Source: Bin80 sp965116685 (GTDB taxonomy: Bacteria; Bacteroidota; Rhodothermia; Rhodothermales; Bin80). From it: a stretch of DNA of 64,000 nt. The translations under genes and the position numbers were made by a program. The notes beneath the pieces are model-generated. The model did no database searches. It was not told the origin of the DNA and was given only the letters and a program-made list of their open reading frames with translations. Position 1 is the stretch's first letter. Every line of letters starts with the position of its first letter. Shown here one piece after another: positions 34,739 to 43,923 of the stretch. The stretch spans positions 1,364,001 through 1,428,000 of the forward strand of contig OZ220707.1 in assembly GCA_965116685.1 (NCBI GenBank). The letters are read 5' to 3'.

Positions 34739-35752
34739 TCATTTACAGGGTTGTATCTCACCATTTCCAACACCCAGTACATCTTCCTGCCATTCCTCCC
34801 CCGCTGCGTCAAATCTGTAGGTGTCGTTTGTGTACCCTGCGAAAATTCCAAGACCATTCACCACATTCGTGTGCACTACAGCGGGGTTGCTTTGAGCGAT
34901 ACTGGGGGCAGCCAAGAAAAGGTCATGCAGAACAATGGATCGTTCAAACACAAACGTGTCCTCACTTAACGAGGAAAGTACAAGCCTGAAATGAGGACGG
35001 ATTGATTCGAAAATTGTAGCTTCAAATGTGATCTTAAATTCCTTTGTCGTAGCTTCAAATAGTTTATCTGAGAAATAAGGACCCCAGAAATCATCATCCT
35101 GATACGGAATGGTCGGGTCATCAATCGTTTCGATATAGTCACGAAATGAGGTGGAATTACTCTGAAAAACGAGGAGCCGATAATCTATTACATTACCAGG
35201 AACATCCTCAACAAGTATGCCCCATCCTTCCCTCTCACAGAGTGGTACCACCTGATAAAGAGCCATCCTGTAATAATTGCTTCCTGGCTGATCCTCCAAT
35301 TCAAAGCGAAGTTCATAGTCTTCTGTGCCAAGAGAATCATGCTTTGCTGTACGTTTCACTTCCAGAATTTTGCTTTTTAGAGGTGGGGCCCAGGACGAAG
35401 CCTCCGCTTGTGGAAAGCCTGCTACACTCACTTGTACCGTGTATGATATCCCCCTGATTGGGCGCTGCCCCTGCGCCGTCTGATAGATTCCATGGCCAAC
35501 ATAATGCAATGTCTCACGAAATCTGTTCTCTCCGAAGATAACAATTCTGGCATCTGGCACAATTAATTCATTTGGGTCTATCGTACCTCTTATTGGGGCA
35601 CTTTTCCCCATCCGAAATTTCCATAAGCTGTCGGGAGTGAAATGTGATTGGATGACAAGCTGGGAATCGTAACCTCCAGGAATATCAAGGTCAAGGGTGG
35701 ATTCACACCCACAGAACGCTAAAAAGAACAAAATGAGAATCAACCCACGCAT
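34739..35752 (-). CDS. DUF4249 lipoprotein (first pair)
   Basis: A 337-aa outer-membrane lipoprotein of the DUF4249 family, which in Bacteroidota sits beside TonB-dependent receptors. The signal peptide ends at FCGC (Cys16). Next come the family start CESTLDLDIPGGYDSQLVIQ, the strand VPDARIVIFGEN, a GIYQTAQGQRPIRGISYTVQV segment and the C-terminal GLGIFAGYTNDTYRF. The gene starts 3 bp after the stop of the receptor gene, so the two are co-translated. Likely role is an accessory surface subunit for uptake; the ligand is unknown. Confidence 0.85.
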   Translation of the reverse strand: MRGLILILFFLAFCGCESTLDLDIPGGYDSQLVIQSHFTPDSLWKFRMGKSAPIRGTIDPNELIVPDARIVIFGENRFRETLHYVGHGIYQTAQGQRPIRGISYTVQVSVAGFPQAEASSWAPPLKSKILEVKRTAKHDSLGTEDYELRFELEDQPGSNYYRMALYQVVPLCEREGWGILVEDVPGNVIDYRLLVFQSNSTSFRDYIETIDDPTIPYQDDDFWGPYFSDKLFEATTKEFKITFEATIFESIRPHFRLVLSSLSEDTFVFERSIVLHDLFLAAPSIAQSNPAVVHTNVVNGLGIFAGYTNDTYRFDAAGEEWQEDVLGVGNGEIQPCK

Positions 35753-35755
35753 TAC

Positions 35756-38125
35756 CTAAAAGCTATACTGCCAAGAAATCGCTGGAATTAACTGCAATAG
35801 GCTCAATTTCTTAAACGAAAGAAGAGCACCATAGGTCTCTTCCACCGTCGTATACACGAACATGGGATTTTGCCTATTATATACATTGTATAAGCCTAAC
35901 GTGATGGTTCGCTCTGCCCAAGACTTTTTTTTCCTAAAGTTGATACTCATATCAAGACGATGATACTCAGGTGCTCGCGCCGAATTGATGGGGCCAGATT
36001 CTATTACATGATATGGATAACCAAATTCAAACAAGGAGCCAATAACATAGCGACCTGTTGGGACCGATACAGGATAACCGCTGCCATAGACCCATACAGC
36101 TGATAATTGCATCCTATTCGTGAGCTTATATTGCATCACCACTGAAATATCATGCCTGCGATCATACCCATCAGGATAGGAGTGCCCTCCATTTAGAAAT
36201 TCAAACTGTCTTGTCGTCTTCGCCCATGTATAGCCTGCCCACCCCGTTAGGCGTCCGCTTTTCTTCTGCAGGAATAATTCCGTGCCCCGAGAAAAACCTT
36301 TGCCACTTTCAATCAAATCCGGCCAAGCCAAAAATGCAGCCTGATATTTGTCTGCTCCAAGCTTGTATTCGATATGCCCCCTCATGCGCTTATAATATCC
36401 CTCAACGGAAACCTGATAGCGACCACCCTGAAAGCTTTTCAGAACTCCTGCAGCGATCTGGTATCCACTCTGAGGAGGGACGCGATCCATACTGGTAATC
36501 CATAAATCCGTCGGAAACGCTGCACCTCCCCCTGTCAGTAAATGTACATACTGCTTTGACTGTGCAAACGAAGCCTTGACTGCTGTATTCTTCGTAATCC
36601 GTACGTTGACCCCGAGCCGTGGCTCAAGAGAGCGGAATTGTGTGCCACTGGAAAAATAACTCGAGAGTCTGAGCCCCGCAGTTACACGTAACACACGATG
36701 GAGCTGCATCTCATCTTCAGCATACAGTGCAACCTCCTGAGAATTGAGAAGCCCGGTCGGTGTCTGCAAGAGGTTTATGGACGGACTCCCCGACTCATCC
36801 AGTCTCGTCCGGGTGCTTCCCGGTGTGAAACGATGCAATATGCCCTCTGCACCAAAACGAATATTATGCTGCGAATTCGGGAAATATTCAAACTCAATCT
36901 TTGCTGTCCAGTCACTCACTTCTGAATACCATAACTGATCGTATTCAATAGATTCGGAATCTGCCGTATCCAATGAATATGTGCTTGAAGCAAAACGGTA
37001 TTGCGTCAAGCCAATCAGGGTATTGGCGAACATGCGGTCCCCAATTAACCGGTTCCACCGCAAAGAGGCTATACGGTTGCGCCAGCCCAGATCGTACTCC
37101 AACTTATCATCCGCATCTGGTACAGGAATCGACTTTTTGTACGAGAATCCATCCCGACCCGAGTAGCCGCTCAGATAGATACGGTCTCGCTGGGACAGTA
37201 CGTAGTTGGCCTTGATATTCAAATCGTAAAATGATCCTCCATACCGAGTATCACGGCCAATCTGGAACGGACGTAATAGTTGATCTATATAGGTGCGTCG
37301 ACTCGCAACCAAAAACGAGACCCGATCCCGCACAATCGGCCCCTCAAGCATGATACGTGACGAAATCAGACCAATCGCTCCCTCCCCCGAAAAACGCTTC
37401 AAGTTCCCCTCTTTCATTGTGTAATTGATCACAGATGAGAGACGCCCACCGTATCGGGCGGGAAGTGCACCTTTGATCAACTCAACACGCTTCATCGCAG
37501 CCGAATTGAAAACACTGAAAAACCCAAATAGATGATTCGGGTTGTACAGTGGCAACCCATCAAGTAAAATCAGATTTTGATCCGCACGACCACCTCGCAC
37601 ATACAGCCCACTGGTACCTTCCAAGCCTGACTGAACACCAGGAAGCAGTTGCAGCGTCTTCTGGATGTCAATCTCTCCAAAAATTACGGGGAGCGTTTCA
37701 ATTTCCTCAATAGAGATTTCGTGTCGACTCATCTGAACGACATCAAGATCAGACTCTCCTTCCGCAAAAACTTCTACATCTTCCATCTCAACAATACGGG
37801 GAATAAGCGTGATGATTAGCGTCGTATCCTGATCAATTTGCAATTGATTCAACAAAGATTCATACCCAACATGTGACACCAGGATTAAAGGTGATCCTGG
37901 CGAAATCGTTAGACTGTAGAATCCATACTGATTCGTTATGGTACCGATTTGTAGGGCTGGGATGGACACGCTTGCCCCAAGAATTCGCTCCCCACTATCC
38001 ATATCCTCCACATAGCCGCTGACCGTCACAGACTGAGCGGCCACTACGCTGAACTGGATACTCCACAGCACCCCCAGTAGCAGCCCACGATTCAGCCACC
38101 TAATTGCCGCCATTCTTTGCTCCAA
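35756..38125 (-). CDS. TonB-dependent receptor with carboxypeptidase-like N-terminal domain (first pair)
   Basis: A 789-aa outer-membrane receptor. A signal peptide (to VVAAQ) precedes a CarboxypepD_reg-like domain (VSGYVEDMDSGERILGASVSI...TNQYGFYSLTI, about 33-110). The plug follows (LPVIFGEIDIQKTLQLLPGVQS, GLYVRGGRADQNLILLDGLPLYNP, LPARYGGRLSSVINY, about 140-240) and then the 22-stranded barrel ending in an aromatic residue (ISWQYSF). Start at 38125 or the in-frame ATG at 38113. It is about 45% similar by eye to the receptor at 41250-43613 in conserved parts, so the two pairs arose by duplication. The substrate is not evident. Confidence 0.9.
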   Translation of the reverse strand: MEQRMAAIRWLNRGLLLGVLWSIQFSVVAAQSVTVSGYVEDMDSGERILGASVSIPALQIGTITNQYGFYSLTISPGSPLILVSHVGYESLLNQLQIDQDTTLIITLIPRIVEMEDVEVFAEGESDLDVVQMSRHEISIEEIETLPVIFGEIDIQKTLQLLPGVQSGLEGTSGLYVRGGRADQNLILLDGLPLYNPNHLFGFFSVFNSAAMKRVELIKGALPARYGGRLSSVINYTMKEGNLKRFSGEGAIGLISSRIMLEGPIVRDRVSFLVASRRTYIDQLLRPFQIGRDTRYGGSFYDLNIKANYVLSQRDRIYLSGYSGRDGFSYKKSIPVPDADDKLEYDLGWRNRIASLRWNRLIGDRMFANTLIGLTQYRFASSTYSLDTADSESIEYDQLWYSEVSDWTAKIEFEYFPNSQHNIRFGAEGILHRFTPGSTRTRLDESGSPSINLLQTPTGLLNSQEVALYAEDEMQLHRVLRVTAGLRLSSYFSSGTQFRSLEPRLGVNVRITKNTAVKASFAQSKQYVHLLTGGGAAFPTDLWITSMDRVPPQSGYQIAAGVLKSFQGGRYQVSVEGYYKRMRGHIEYKLGADKYQAAFLAWPDLIESGKGFSRGTELFLQKKSGRLTGWAGYTWAKTTRQFEFLNGGHSYPDGYDRRHDISVVMQYKLTNRMQLSAVWVYGSGYPVSVPTGRYVIGSLFEFGYPYHVIESGPINSARAPEYHRLDMSINFRKKKSWAERTITLGLYNVYNRQNPMFVYTTVEETYGALLSFKKLSLLQLIPAISWQYSF

Positions 38126-38189
38126 AAAGAAGTGAACGATTGCGGGAGAACGTTCGAAGCTATGCCGCTCGTATTTCCTCGGCGAGAAA

Positions 38190-38705
38190 TCAGAAAAAGA
38201 AATGGATTCCTACTCCCAATCCCGGAAAAGGTCCTACATCACCTGTATGATCTATGGAGAATCCAACGTCTGCGGTCAGATAAAATCCCTTGGGAGAGGA
38301 TTTTCTACCGATTCGAAGTTCAGCAGTGCCACCACCTGTAAAAAGATACATTGAGGTTAAACCCGATCCTCCCCATCTGTTACGTCGATCAACTTGGCCA
38401 AAGGCTTTGAAATTGACTCTCCTCCAATCACGAACAGCATGGTTATATCGAGCGGCTACATCAACATAGAAATCACCATCTTTGCCGCCAATTTCTGTGA
38501 CGAGAACCTGAATGGCCTTATAGCGCACACTTAACCCTCCGGCATGTGATCCCGCGCTTACGACCCCTATACCAATGCCCGACTGGGCGTACGAGGGTCG
38601 TACGAAACAGGTCATGACCACAATAATCACGCACAGTATGCCGAAAAATACTCCTTTGCAGGGAACTTTGGAAGGGTTATAATTTGGCTTGGTGATAGCT
38701 ACCAT
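38190..38705 (-). CDS. Small secreted or outer-membrane beta-barrel-like protein
   Basis: A 171-aa protein of unknown function. A signal peptide spans about 18-41 (GVFFGILCVIIVVMTCFVRPSYAQ). The mature part is rich in alternating hydrophobic/Gly residues (GGLSVRYKAIQVLVTE, FYLTADVGFSIDH) and ends in GIHFFF; a terminal aromatic residue is typical of outer-membrane barrels. It precedes the first TonB receptor on the same strand, with 64 bp between. Confidence 0.6.
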   Translation of the reverse strand: MVAITKPNYNPSKVPCKGVFFGILCVIIVVMTCFVRPSYAQSGIGIGVVSAGSHAGGLSVRYKAIQVLVTEIGGKDGDFYVDVAARYNHAVRDWRRVNFKAFGQVDRRNRWGGSGLTSMYLFTGGGTAELRIGRKSSPKGFYLTADVGFSIDHTGDVGPFPGLGVGIHFFF

Positions 38706-38764
38706 AACTTACATTTGTGGTTGTGAGCACACTGGCTTGGCCTAGCAGGCTCGCAAGTACGCAT

Positions 38765-39784
38765 TCATCTTGAAACGTAAGTTGAGCATGATCTACTCAA
38801 CCCGTCACTGCGGTTCCCAGTATAGGTACTGGATATCCAGCCTCTCACCCAAACAACACCAATAACGCCTACGCCCCAAGTCAAATTCTTCCTGATCTCA
38901 GCGGCATTATACTTCGTATGACTGTAGTTATCCGTAATCGTCTCGGTATATCGGCCCCATGGAGACAGAAAGGTAGAGGTAATACTGTATTCAGTATCTA
39001 AGCGAACCGACGTTATGCGATTGTGCCACCATCGTCTCCATGATTTTCTCTGGCTCTCAATTTCTGTAGTCGCCGACATGTACACAAGCCAATTGCTCAG
39101 CCATGCCTGCCCTTTGATACGTCTCCGACCACCAGAAGCAAAATATGAGGTACAACTGTCCCTTCTACCAGATTCGGACTTATTTATCAGTTCTATATTC
39201 GCTCTTTCTACTTCAAAAATTTCCACGACAGGATCGTGGATCATTTTCTGAGTTAATACAACCTGATCACGATTCCTCAGAAAAATAGGACTCAGGTAGC
39301 CAACGTCTTCTTTGGGTACCCGATACACATAGTTCTTTGTAATCTTGTAGACCATGTCTTCAACTTGGAATTCGCCATCTGGATTTAATACAGTCGCGAA
39401 AAACGGATCTTCGACAACTTCAAGCTCGTCAATATCTTTTCCCAGTTCTCCTGCAAGTCTCTCAGTGTCGGACCTTAGGGACACGAAGTTGATGGCTGCC
39501 TGAACAGAGTCTAGATAAGTGTCTTCTTTGTTAATCACAGTTCCCATGAAAACTCGAAATTCGTCGATGTTGTCAAAGACGATTCGCCCATCAATAACTG
39601 ATGGTTGGATGGTCGCGTGGGAGGAAGTGGTTTTTTCGGACCGTGGAGCTATCGGCTCAGTGATTACACCAGTAGAATCACATCCAGCTACAAAGACAAG
39701 AAAACCCAGAACGAGGGAAGTGATCGTGATTCTTGAGGTGATGATGGAAGCCAATTTTGAAGATTTTGGGATAATGTATTGCAT
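38765..39784 (-). CDS. Hypothetical lipoprotein
   Basis: A 339-aa protein with a signal peptide ending in lipobox FVAGC (Cys35). I recognise no domain. The stretch VIDGRIVFDNIDEFRVFMGTVI resembles the opening of many uncharacterised Bacteroidota envelope proteins. A Trp/Arg-rich segment (QRKSWRRWWHNRITS) and a Cys near each end of the C-terminal half (RRDSCTSYFAS, SRSCSTYVS) are notable. It sits between the two receptor/DUF4249 pairs. Confidence 0.55.
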   Translation of the reverse strand: MQYIIPKSSKLASIITSRITITSLVLGFLVFVAGCDSTGVITEPIAPRSEKTTSSHATIQPSVIDGRIVFDNIDEFRVFMGTVINKEDTYLDSVQAAINFVSLRSDTERLAGELGKDIDELEVVEDPFFATVLNPDGEFQVEDMVYKITKNYVYRVPKEDVGYLSPIFLRNRDQVVLTQKMIHDPVVEIFEVERANIELINKSESGRRDSCTSYFASGGRRRIKGQAWLSNWLVYMSATTEIESQRKSWRRWWHNRITSVRLDTEYSITSTFLSPWGRYTETITDNYSHTKYNAAEIRKNLTWGVGVIGVVWVRGWISSTYTGNRSDGLSRSCSTYVSR

Positions 39785-40128
39785 GGGTAAATTTATTAAG
39801 TGTTTGGTAACATACTACGATTCCAAGGGGAAAGGAGAGTCACCCATACCCACGATACAACGCCAGCAAAACCTCCCAGATACTACGACTACGATACTAC
39901 GACTCATGGAAGATGGTAGGTCTCCTACATGAGACATCTTCAAGATGTTCCATATTTGAAAAAAATAGAGTCTCTTACAGAACCAAAAATCTTTTTGGGT
40001 AGACCACTTGAGCAGATGTGGCAGTCAGTGATAGCGCACATGAAACCCCTTCCAGACACTATTATACTCGGGCTCTGCAAGGTTGCTTGAACGATTCAAG
40101 CACCGCACAGAATAAACGGTTCGGTGTA
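39785..40128. other. Intergenic stretch, 344 bp, with short repeats
   Basis: No gene is seen. It contains an imperfect direct repeat (14-bp unit GATACTACGACTAC, 39879-39904) and two adjacent small hairpins: GTAGG/CCTAC at 39916-39928 and ACATCTT/AAGATGT at 39934-39948. It lies downstream of the second DUF4249 gene and upstream of the hypothetical lipoprotein gene, so these may be termination or promoter elements. Confidence 0.45.
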
Positions 40129-41079
40129 TTATTCTTCTCCCGACCTGGGAATGCCCAGAACATGATACGTGCCAGAATAGCCGGCAAAAATGCCACGCCC
40201 ACCTTCAATATTGGTGTAAAGATTGGCTGGCTGCCCAAACCCATCAAAATCCTCCTGTTCTTCAATGGAGGCCTGATATTCGACAAATTCTGGACTCAAT
40301 GCCAAAACCGCAAGAAGCAGACCTTCTTGCAGAGATCCTGCGAGTTCTTGGTCTAAATAAAACGTGATTTCGAAATCAAGTGTCGGTCCATCGACGGACC
40401 TATCAGATAGAACTCCGATCGCACAAATTTCGCCGTCGCCAACGGCAACTTCAATCGGGTTCAAGACATCCGCGAAATTACAATACCACTGCCGACTGTC
40501 ATAGTCCATATATACATAGTTAGAGGAATACCTTGAGCTTGTAGGATCCACTTCAGGAAATCCAAGAATTATGGAGAAACTGTAGTAATTCAACCCCGGG
40601 CGATTCGGTAGACGAAAGCTGACCTGATAATCCAGCTCTCCAAAAAGATTGGGGGACGTCCCCAATCTCACCACGGCCAGCTCCGAAATATCTGGAGGAG
40701 AAGGAGCCATGGAAGTCGCAGAAACCGAACGAAACCCGGGAGCCTCCACAACCATACGGTATGGGATGTTCGCTTGGGGCTTCAGCCCCTGGGACGAGAC
40801 ATATTCGCCACTACCCTCTGGATCATAAATCAATCGGTCCATCAGCGATTCGCCCTGATAGACTCTAACCGTAGCATTTGATACAAGCGGATCTGGCTCA
40901 TCACGCAAGCTACCGATTGGAACCGTTCGGGTAATGATCGCTGACCAGATCGCATCCGGCGTGAAATTGCTGGCAATTGAAATCTCAGGATCATACTCCG
41001 GCGGATCAATCTCTATCACGGTCTCACAAGCTGGCAACAAGATCAAAACGAGGAGACCGATGAATCGAGGAAAACCCAT
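40129..41079 (-). CDS. DUF4249 lipoprotein (second pair)
   Basis: A 316-aa homologue of the protein at 34739-35752: signal peptide with lipobox LLPAC (Cys18), then CETVIEIDPPEYDPEISIASNFTPDAIW, SNATVRVYQGESLMDRLIYD, GLKPQANIPYRMVVEAPGF and the C-terminal GGRGIFAGYSGTYHVLG. I start it at ATG 41079 so that the signal peptide is N-terminal. A longer frame from 41250 is coupled to the receptor's stop (TAATG) but would add 57 residues ahead of the signal peptide. The 170-bp gap to the receptor is therefore unusual for this pair. Confidence 0.8.
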   Translation of the reverse strand: MGFPRFIGLLVLILLPACETVIEIDPPEYDPEISIASNFTPDAIWSAIITRTVPIGSLRDEPDPLVSNATVRVYQGESLMDRLIYDPEGSGEYVSSQGLKPQANIPYRMVVEAPGFRSVSATSMAPSPPDISELAVVRLGTSPNLFGELDYQVSFRLPNRPGLNYYSFSIILGFPEVDPTSSRYSSNYVYMDYDSRQWYCNFADVLNPIEVAVGDGEICAIGVLSDRSVDGPTLDFEITFYLDQELAGSLQEGLLLAVLALSPEFVEYQASIEEQEDFDGFGQPANLYTNIEGGRGIFAGYSGTYHVLGIPRSGEE

Positions 41080-41249
41080 CCTGGGTCCAAAACATAAGTC
41101 ACTCCAAATTTGCCCAGTAAATCGCGAGCGACACATCAGAAAATAAATCTGCCCTCTACCACGCCCATCTGTATATCGGTTATACTCATTCCCTTCGTTC
41201 AAGGATGTGGTAGGAAATATCATCAACCTTTTCTCGTCTCGCGTGGACA

Positions 41250-43613
41250 TTAAAATGAGAGTTGATAGCTGAGAGAAGGAACAATCGGAAGGATTGAAAA
41301 CTTCTTGAAAATTAAATCTCCATGCTCATCTCTTTCCGTAATGATACTTATGGCATTTCTGCGACTGTATGTATTATAGGTGCCTATGGATAGTGTGCGT
41401 TTTACCCGCTTCACCGTTCGATGCATGCGCAATCCAACATCCAACCGATGATATGCCGGCAAACGTGCGCCGTTGCGAGAACTCTGAACATCATACTCAG
41501 ACAACCCAAACCCCACTGTATCAAGGGAGCGCCGCAAGTGTGGCGTAGAAACCATATACCCAACCGGCAATGTCACTGCTTGGCCTGTACCATAAACCCA
41601 CGTTCCACTGATATCAAGCCGGGGATTTATTCTGTGGCTGATCACCAAAGAGGCATCGTGGCGGCGATCATATCGGTACGGAAACCAGCGGCCATTGTTG
41701 ATTTTATCAAACTTCCGGCGACTCCACGAGAGGGTATAACCAACCCAGCCGGTTGTGCGCCCGGATTTCTTTTGAAAAAAGAACTCTCCGCCATAGGCAA
41801 GGCCAAGTCCAGATTCAACGCGGTCTTCCCATGTCCCGCCAAAAACCGTATCAAAATAATCGGCACCATCTTCATACTCAATTAGATTATTCATCTTCTT
41901 GTAATATCCCTCAACCGACAGTTCGAACATTCCATCGGAAAGTGTACGAACTACTCCTCCTGCAACCTGCCACGATCTTTGAGGCTGGATTTTTGCTGTT
42001 GCAGGTACCCATAGATCTGTGGGTAGAGATAATCCACTGGTAGTTGCTAATAGATGGATATACTGCTGCATATAAGCGAATGATGCTTTCACACTGGTTC
42101 GTGAATTCAAATTCCACAACGCAGAAATTCGCGGCTCAACCGAAACATAGCTCCTCCCTTCAATCAAAAAACTTGACGCATGTACACCGGTGTTCAACCG
42201 GATTTTCGAGCTAAGACGCCAGTCATCTTCAACGTAAGCCTGAAACTCGTTCCCCTTGGTGCGTCGATTCGGAGAAACTGTCAAATCCCTGATGGTCTCC
42301 CCAACCCGATAAATCTCTTCATACGCGCCAGTCAAAAAGGAATGCTGCTGTGCTCCCACACCAAAACGGAGACTATGACTGGCACTCGGAATAAACTCCA
42401 TATCTACACGAGCATGCAGATCTTGAATCCCCGATTCATAGTGGTCTTCCCATATATTGGTGCCATTTTCTGATCCGTATCTATATTCACTTTGCACAAG
42501 CAACGCGTAATTCGTGTAGCCAACCAAGACATTTGAAAACAGCCGTGCTCCAAAAATATGGTTCCATCGGGCTGTAGCAGTCAAGTTGCTCCAGCTCAAC
42601 GCTTCCTCGTCTTCGTCCCCAAGAGAATATGCGAACCGCGAATACAGGCGGTCAGCCCCCCAGTATCCGCTCAGATAGATTCGGTTTTTGGGATTGAGAA
42701 CCACATTGGTCTTCACATTTAGATCAGAGAAGTAATATCCAAAATACTCATCCTCCGGAAGAAAAGGACGAATGAGTAAATCAGCATATGATCGGCGGGC
42801 CGAAATCAGAAACGATGCCCGATCACGCTTGATTGGACCCTCCAATGTCATGCGGGACGCAAGAAAACCAATGGATCCTGTTCCTGCAAATCGTTTCATG
42901 TTTCCCTCCTTCATCGTCAAATCAATTACTGATGAAAGCCGCCCACCATAACGTGCAGGAAATCCTCCCTTTAGCACACGTACATCCTTAATGGCATCGG
43001 AATTGAAAGTACCCAAAAAACCAAATAAGTGACTCGGATTGTAGACTTGGGTACCATCTAAGAGATAAAGATTCTGGTCCGGTCCACCTCCACGGACATA
43101 AAGCCCAGTAGATCCCTCAACGCCTGACTGAATTCCAGGCAAAAGCTGGATGATTCGTAATACATCGGTCTCTCCCAGAATGGATGGGAGGTTCTCAACA
43201 TCCTTGACCGGAATGGAAATCGCACTCATCTGCGTTGTCTGGAGTGAGGATTCAGAAGTTGCAGTCACTTCTAACTCTTCCAGAGCAAGCGTACTCGGTA
43301 CTAATGAGATATCAAGTACAAGATCTTCCTGAGATGAATACGTGAGTACTTGGGGAGTGTATGCAACATGACTGACAACCATGCGCACGCTATCTCCAAG
43401 CAAGGTTAGGCTGTAATAACCGTACTGATTAGTGATCCCCCCTATATCTTGAGCAACTACATACAATGCAGCCCCAACGACCAACTCTCCCGTTTCAGAA
43501 TCTGTTACGGTTCCACTAACCGTGATGGATCCCTCCTGAGCTAATGCAACTGGTAGACATAGACCATAGCCAATGATCATCAGTACAATTGAAGCCTTAT
43601 TCATATCAGCCAT
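41250..43613 (-). CDS. TonB-dependent receptor with carboxypeptidase-like N-terminal domain (second pair)
   Basis: A 787-aa outer-membrane receptor. A signal peptide to VALAQ, a CarboxypepD_reg-like domain (VSGTVTDSETGELVVGAALYV...TNQYGYYSLTL), a plug (LPSILGETDVLRIIQLLPG, GLYVRGGGPDQNLYLLDG, GGFPARYGGRLSSVIDLTMKEG) and a barrel ending LSYQLSF. Close paralogue of 35756-38125, with long near-identical stretches such as HLFGF...SVI-x-x-TMKEGN-x-KRF. Two starts are possible (43613, or 43604 at the third-codon-later ATG). Likely imports a glycan fragment or other ligand with its DUF4249 partner; no ligand is evident. Confidence 0.9.
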   Translation of the reverse strand: MADMNKASIVLMIIGYGLCLPVALAQEGSITVSGTVTDSETGELVVGAALYVVAQDIGGITNQYGYYSLTLLGDSVRMVVSHVAYTPQVLTYSSQEDLVLDISLVPSTLALEELEVTATSESSLQTTQMSAISIPVKDVENLPSILGETDVLRIIQLLPGIQSGVEGSTGLYVRGGGPDQNLYLLDGTQVYNPSHLFGFLGTFNSDAIKDVRVLKGGFPARYGGRLSSVIDLTMKEGNMKRFAGTGSIGFLASRMTLEGPIKRDRASFLISARRSYADLLIRPFLPEDEYFGYYFSDLNVKTNVVLNPKNRIYLSGYWGADRLYSRFAYSLGDEDEEALSWSNLTATARWNHIFGARLFSNVLVGYTNYALLVQSEYRYGSENGTNIWEDHYESGIQDLHARVDMEFIPSASHSLRFGVGAQQHSFLTGAYEEIYRVGETIRDLTVSPNRRTKGNEFQAYVEDDWRLSSKIRLNTGVHASSFLIEGRSYVSVEPRISALWNLNSRTSVKASFAYMQQYIHLLATTSGLSLPTDLWVPATAKIQPQRSWQVAGGVVRTLSDGMFELSVEGYYKKMNNLIEYEDGADYFDTVFGGTWEDRVESGLGLAYGGEFFFQKKSGRTTGWVGYTLSWSRRKFDKINNGRWFPYRYDRRHDASLVISHRINPRLDISGTWVYGTGQAVTLPVGYMVSTPHLRRSLDTVGFGLSEYDVQSSRNGARLPAYHRLDVGLRMHRTVKRVKRTLSIGTYNTYSRRNAISIITERDEHGDLIFKKFSILPIVPSLSYQLSF

Positions 43614-43923
43614 TTTAGGAGTTGGTCATACTGTGATCAATCTCCACTATCGCCTCCTTATCCACGATACCATAAGTTCTTCCCCGACGAATAGTCGTGA
43701 TTCCAAAAATCATGGGTTGGAGTGTGCCTCGTACCATTCAAAACAAAAATAGTCCAGATAATTGCGATTACCCCTGAAATCTTCACATAACGGGGAATTT
43801 ACAAAATCAGACAGACCCCTGGGGCCTGTCTCCCGGTACCTGAGGCAGAAAAAATCGATCCACCGGACCAAAAAATTATTTGTCTCTCGACAAATAAAGT
43901 CGAATTCAGGACCTGTCTATCCT
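43614..43923. other. Intergenic stretch, 310 bp
   Basis: Lies between the end of the sulfatase operon and the start of the second receptor gene, both on the minus strand. It holds the receptor promoter region and a hairpin listed separately. Plus-strand frames here run antisense into the sulfatase gene and are not supported. Confidence 0.45.
43810..43830 (-). terminator. Possible terminator of the sulfatase/PSD1 operon
   Basis: A strong GC hairpin, GACAG / CTGTC with inner CCCC/GGGG pairing, lies about 95 bp past the sulfatase stop. On the minus strand it is followed by TGATTTTG, a modest T-rich stretch. Confidence 0.4.
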
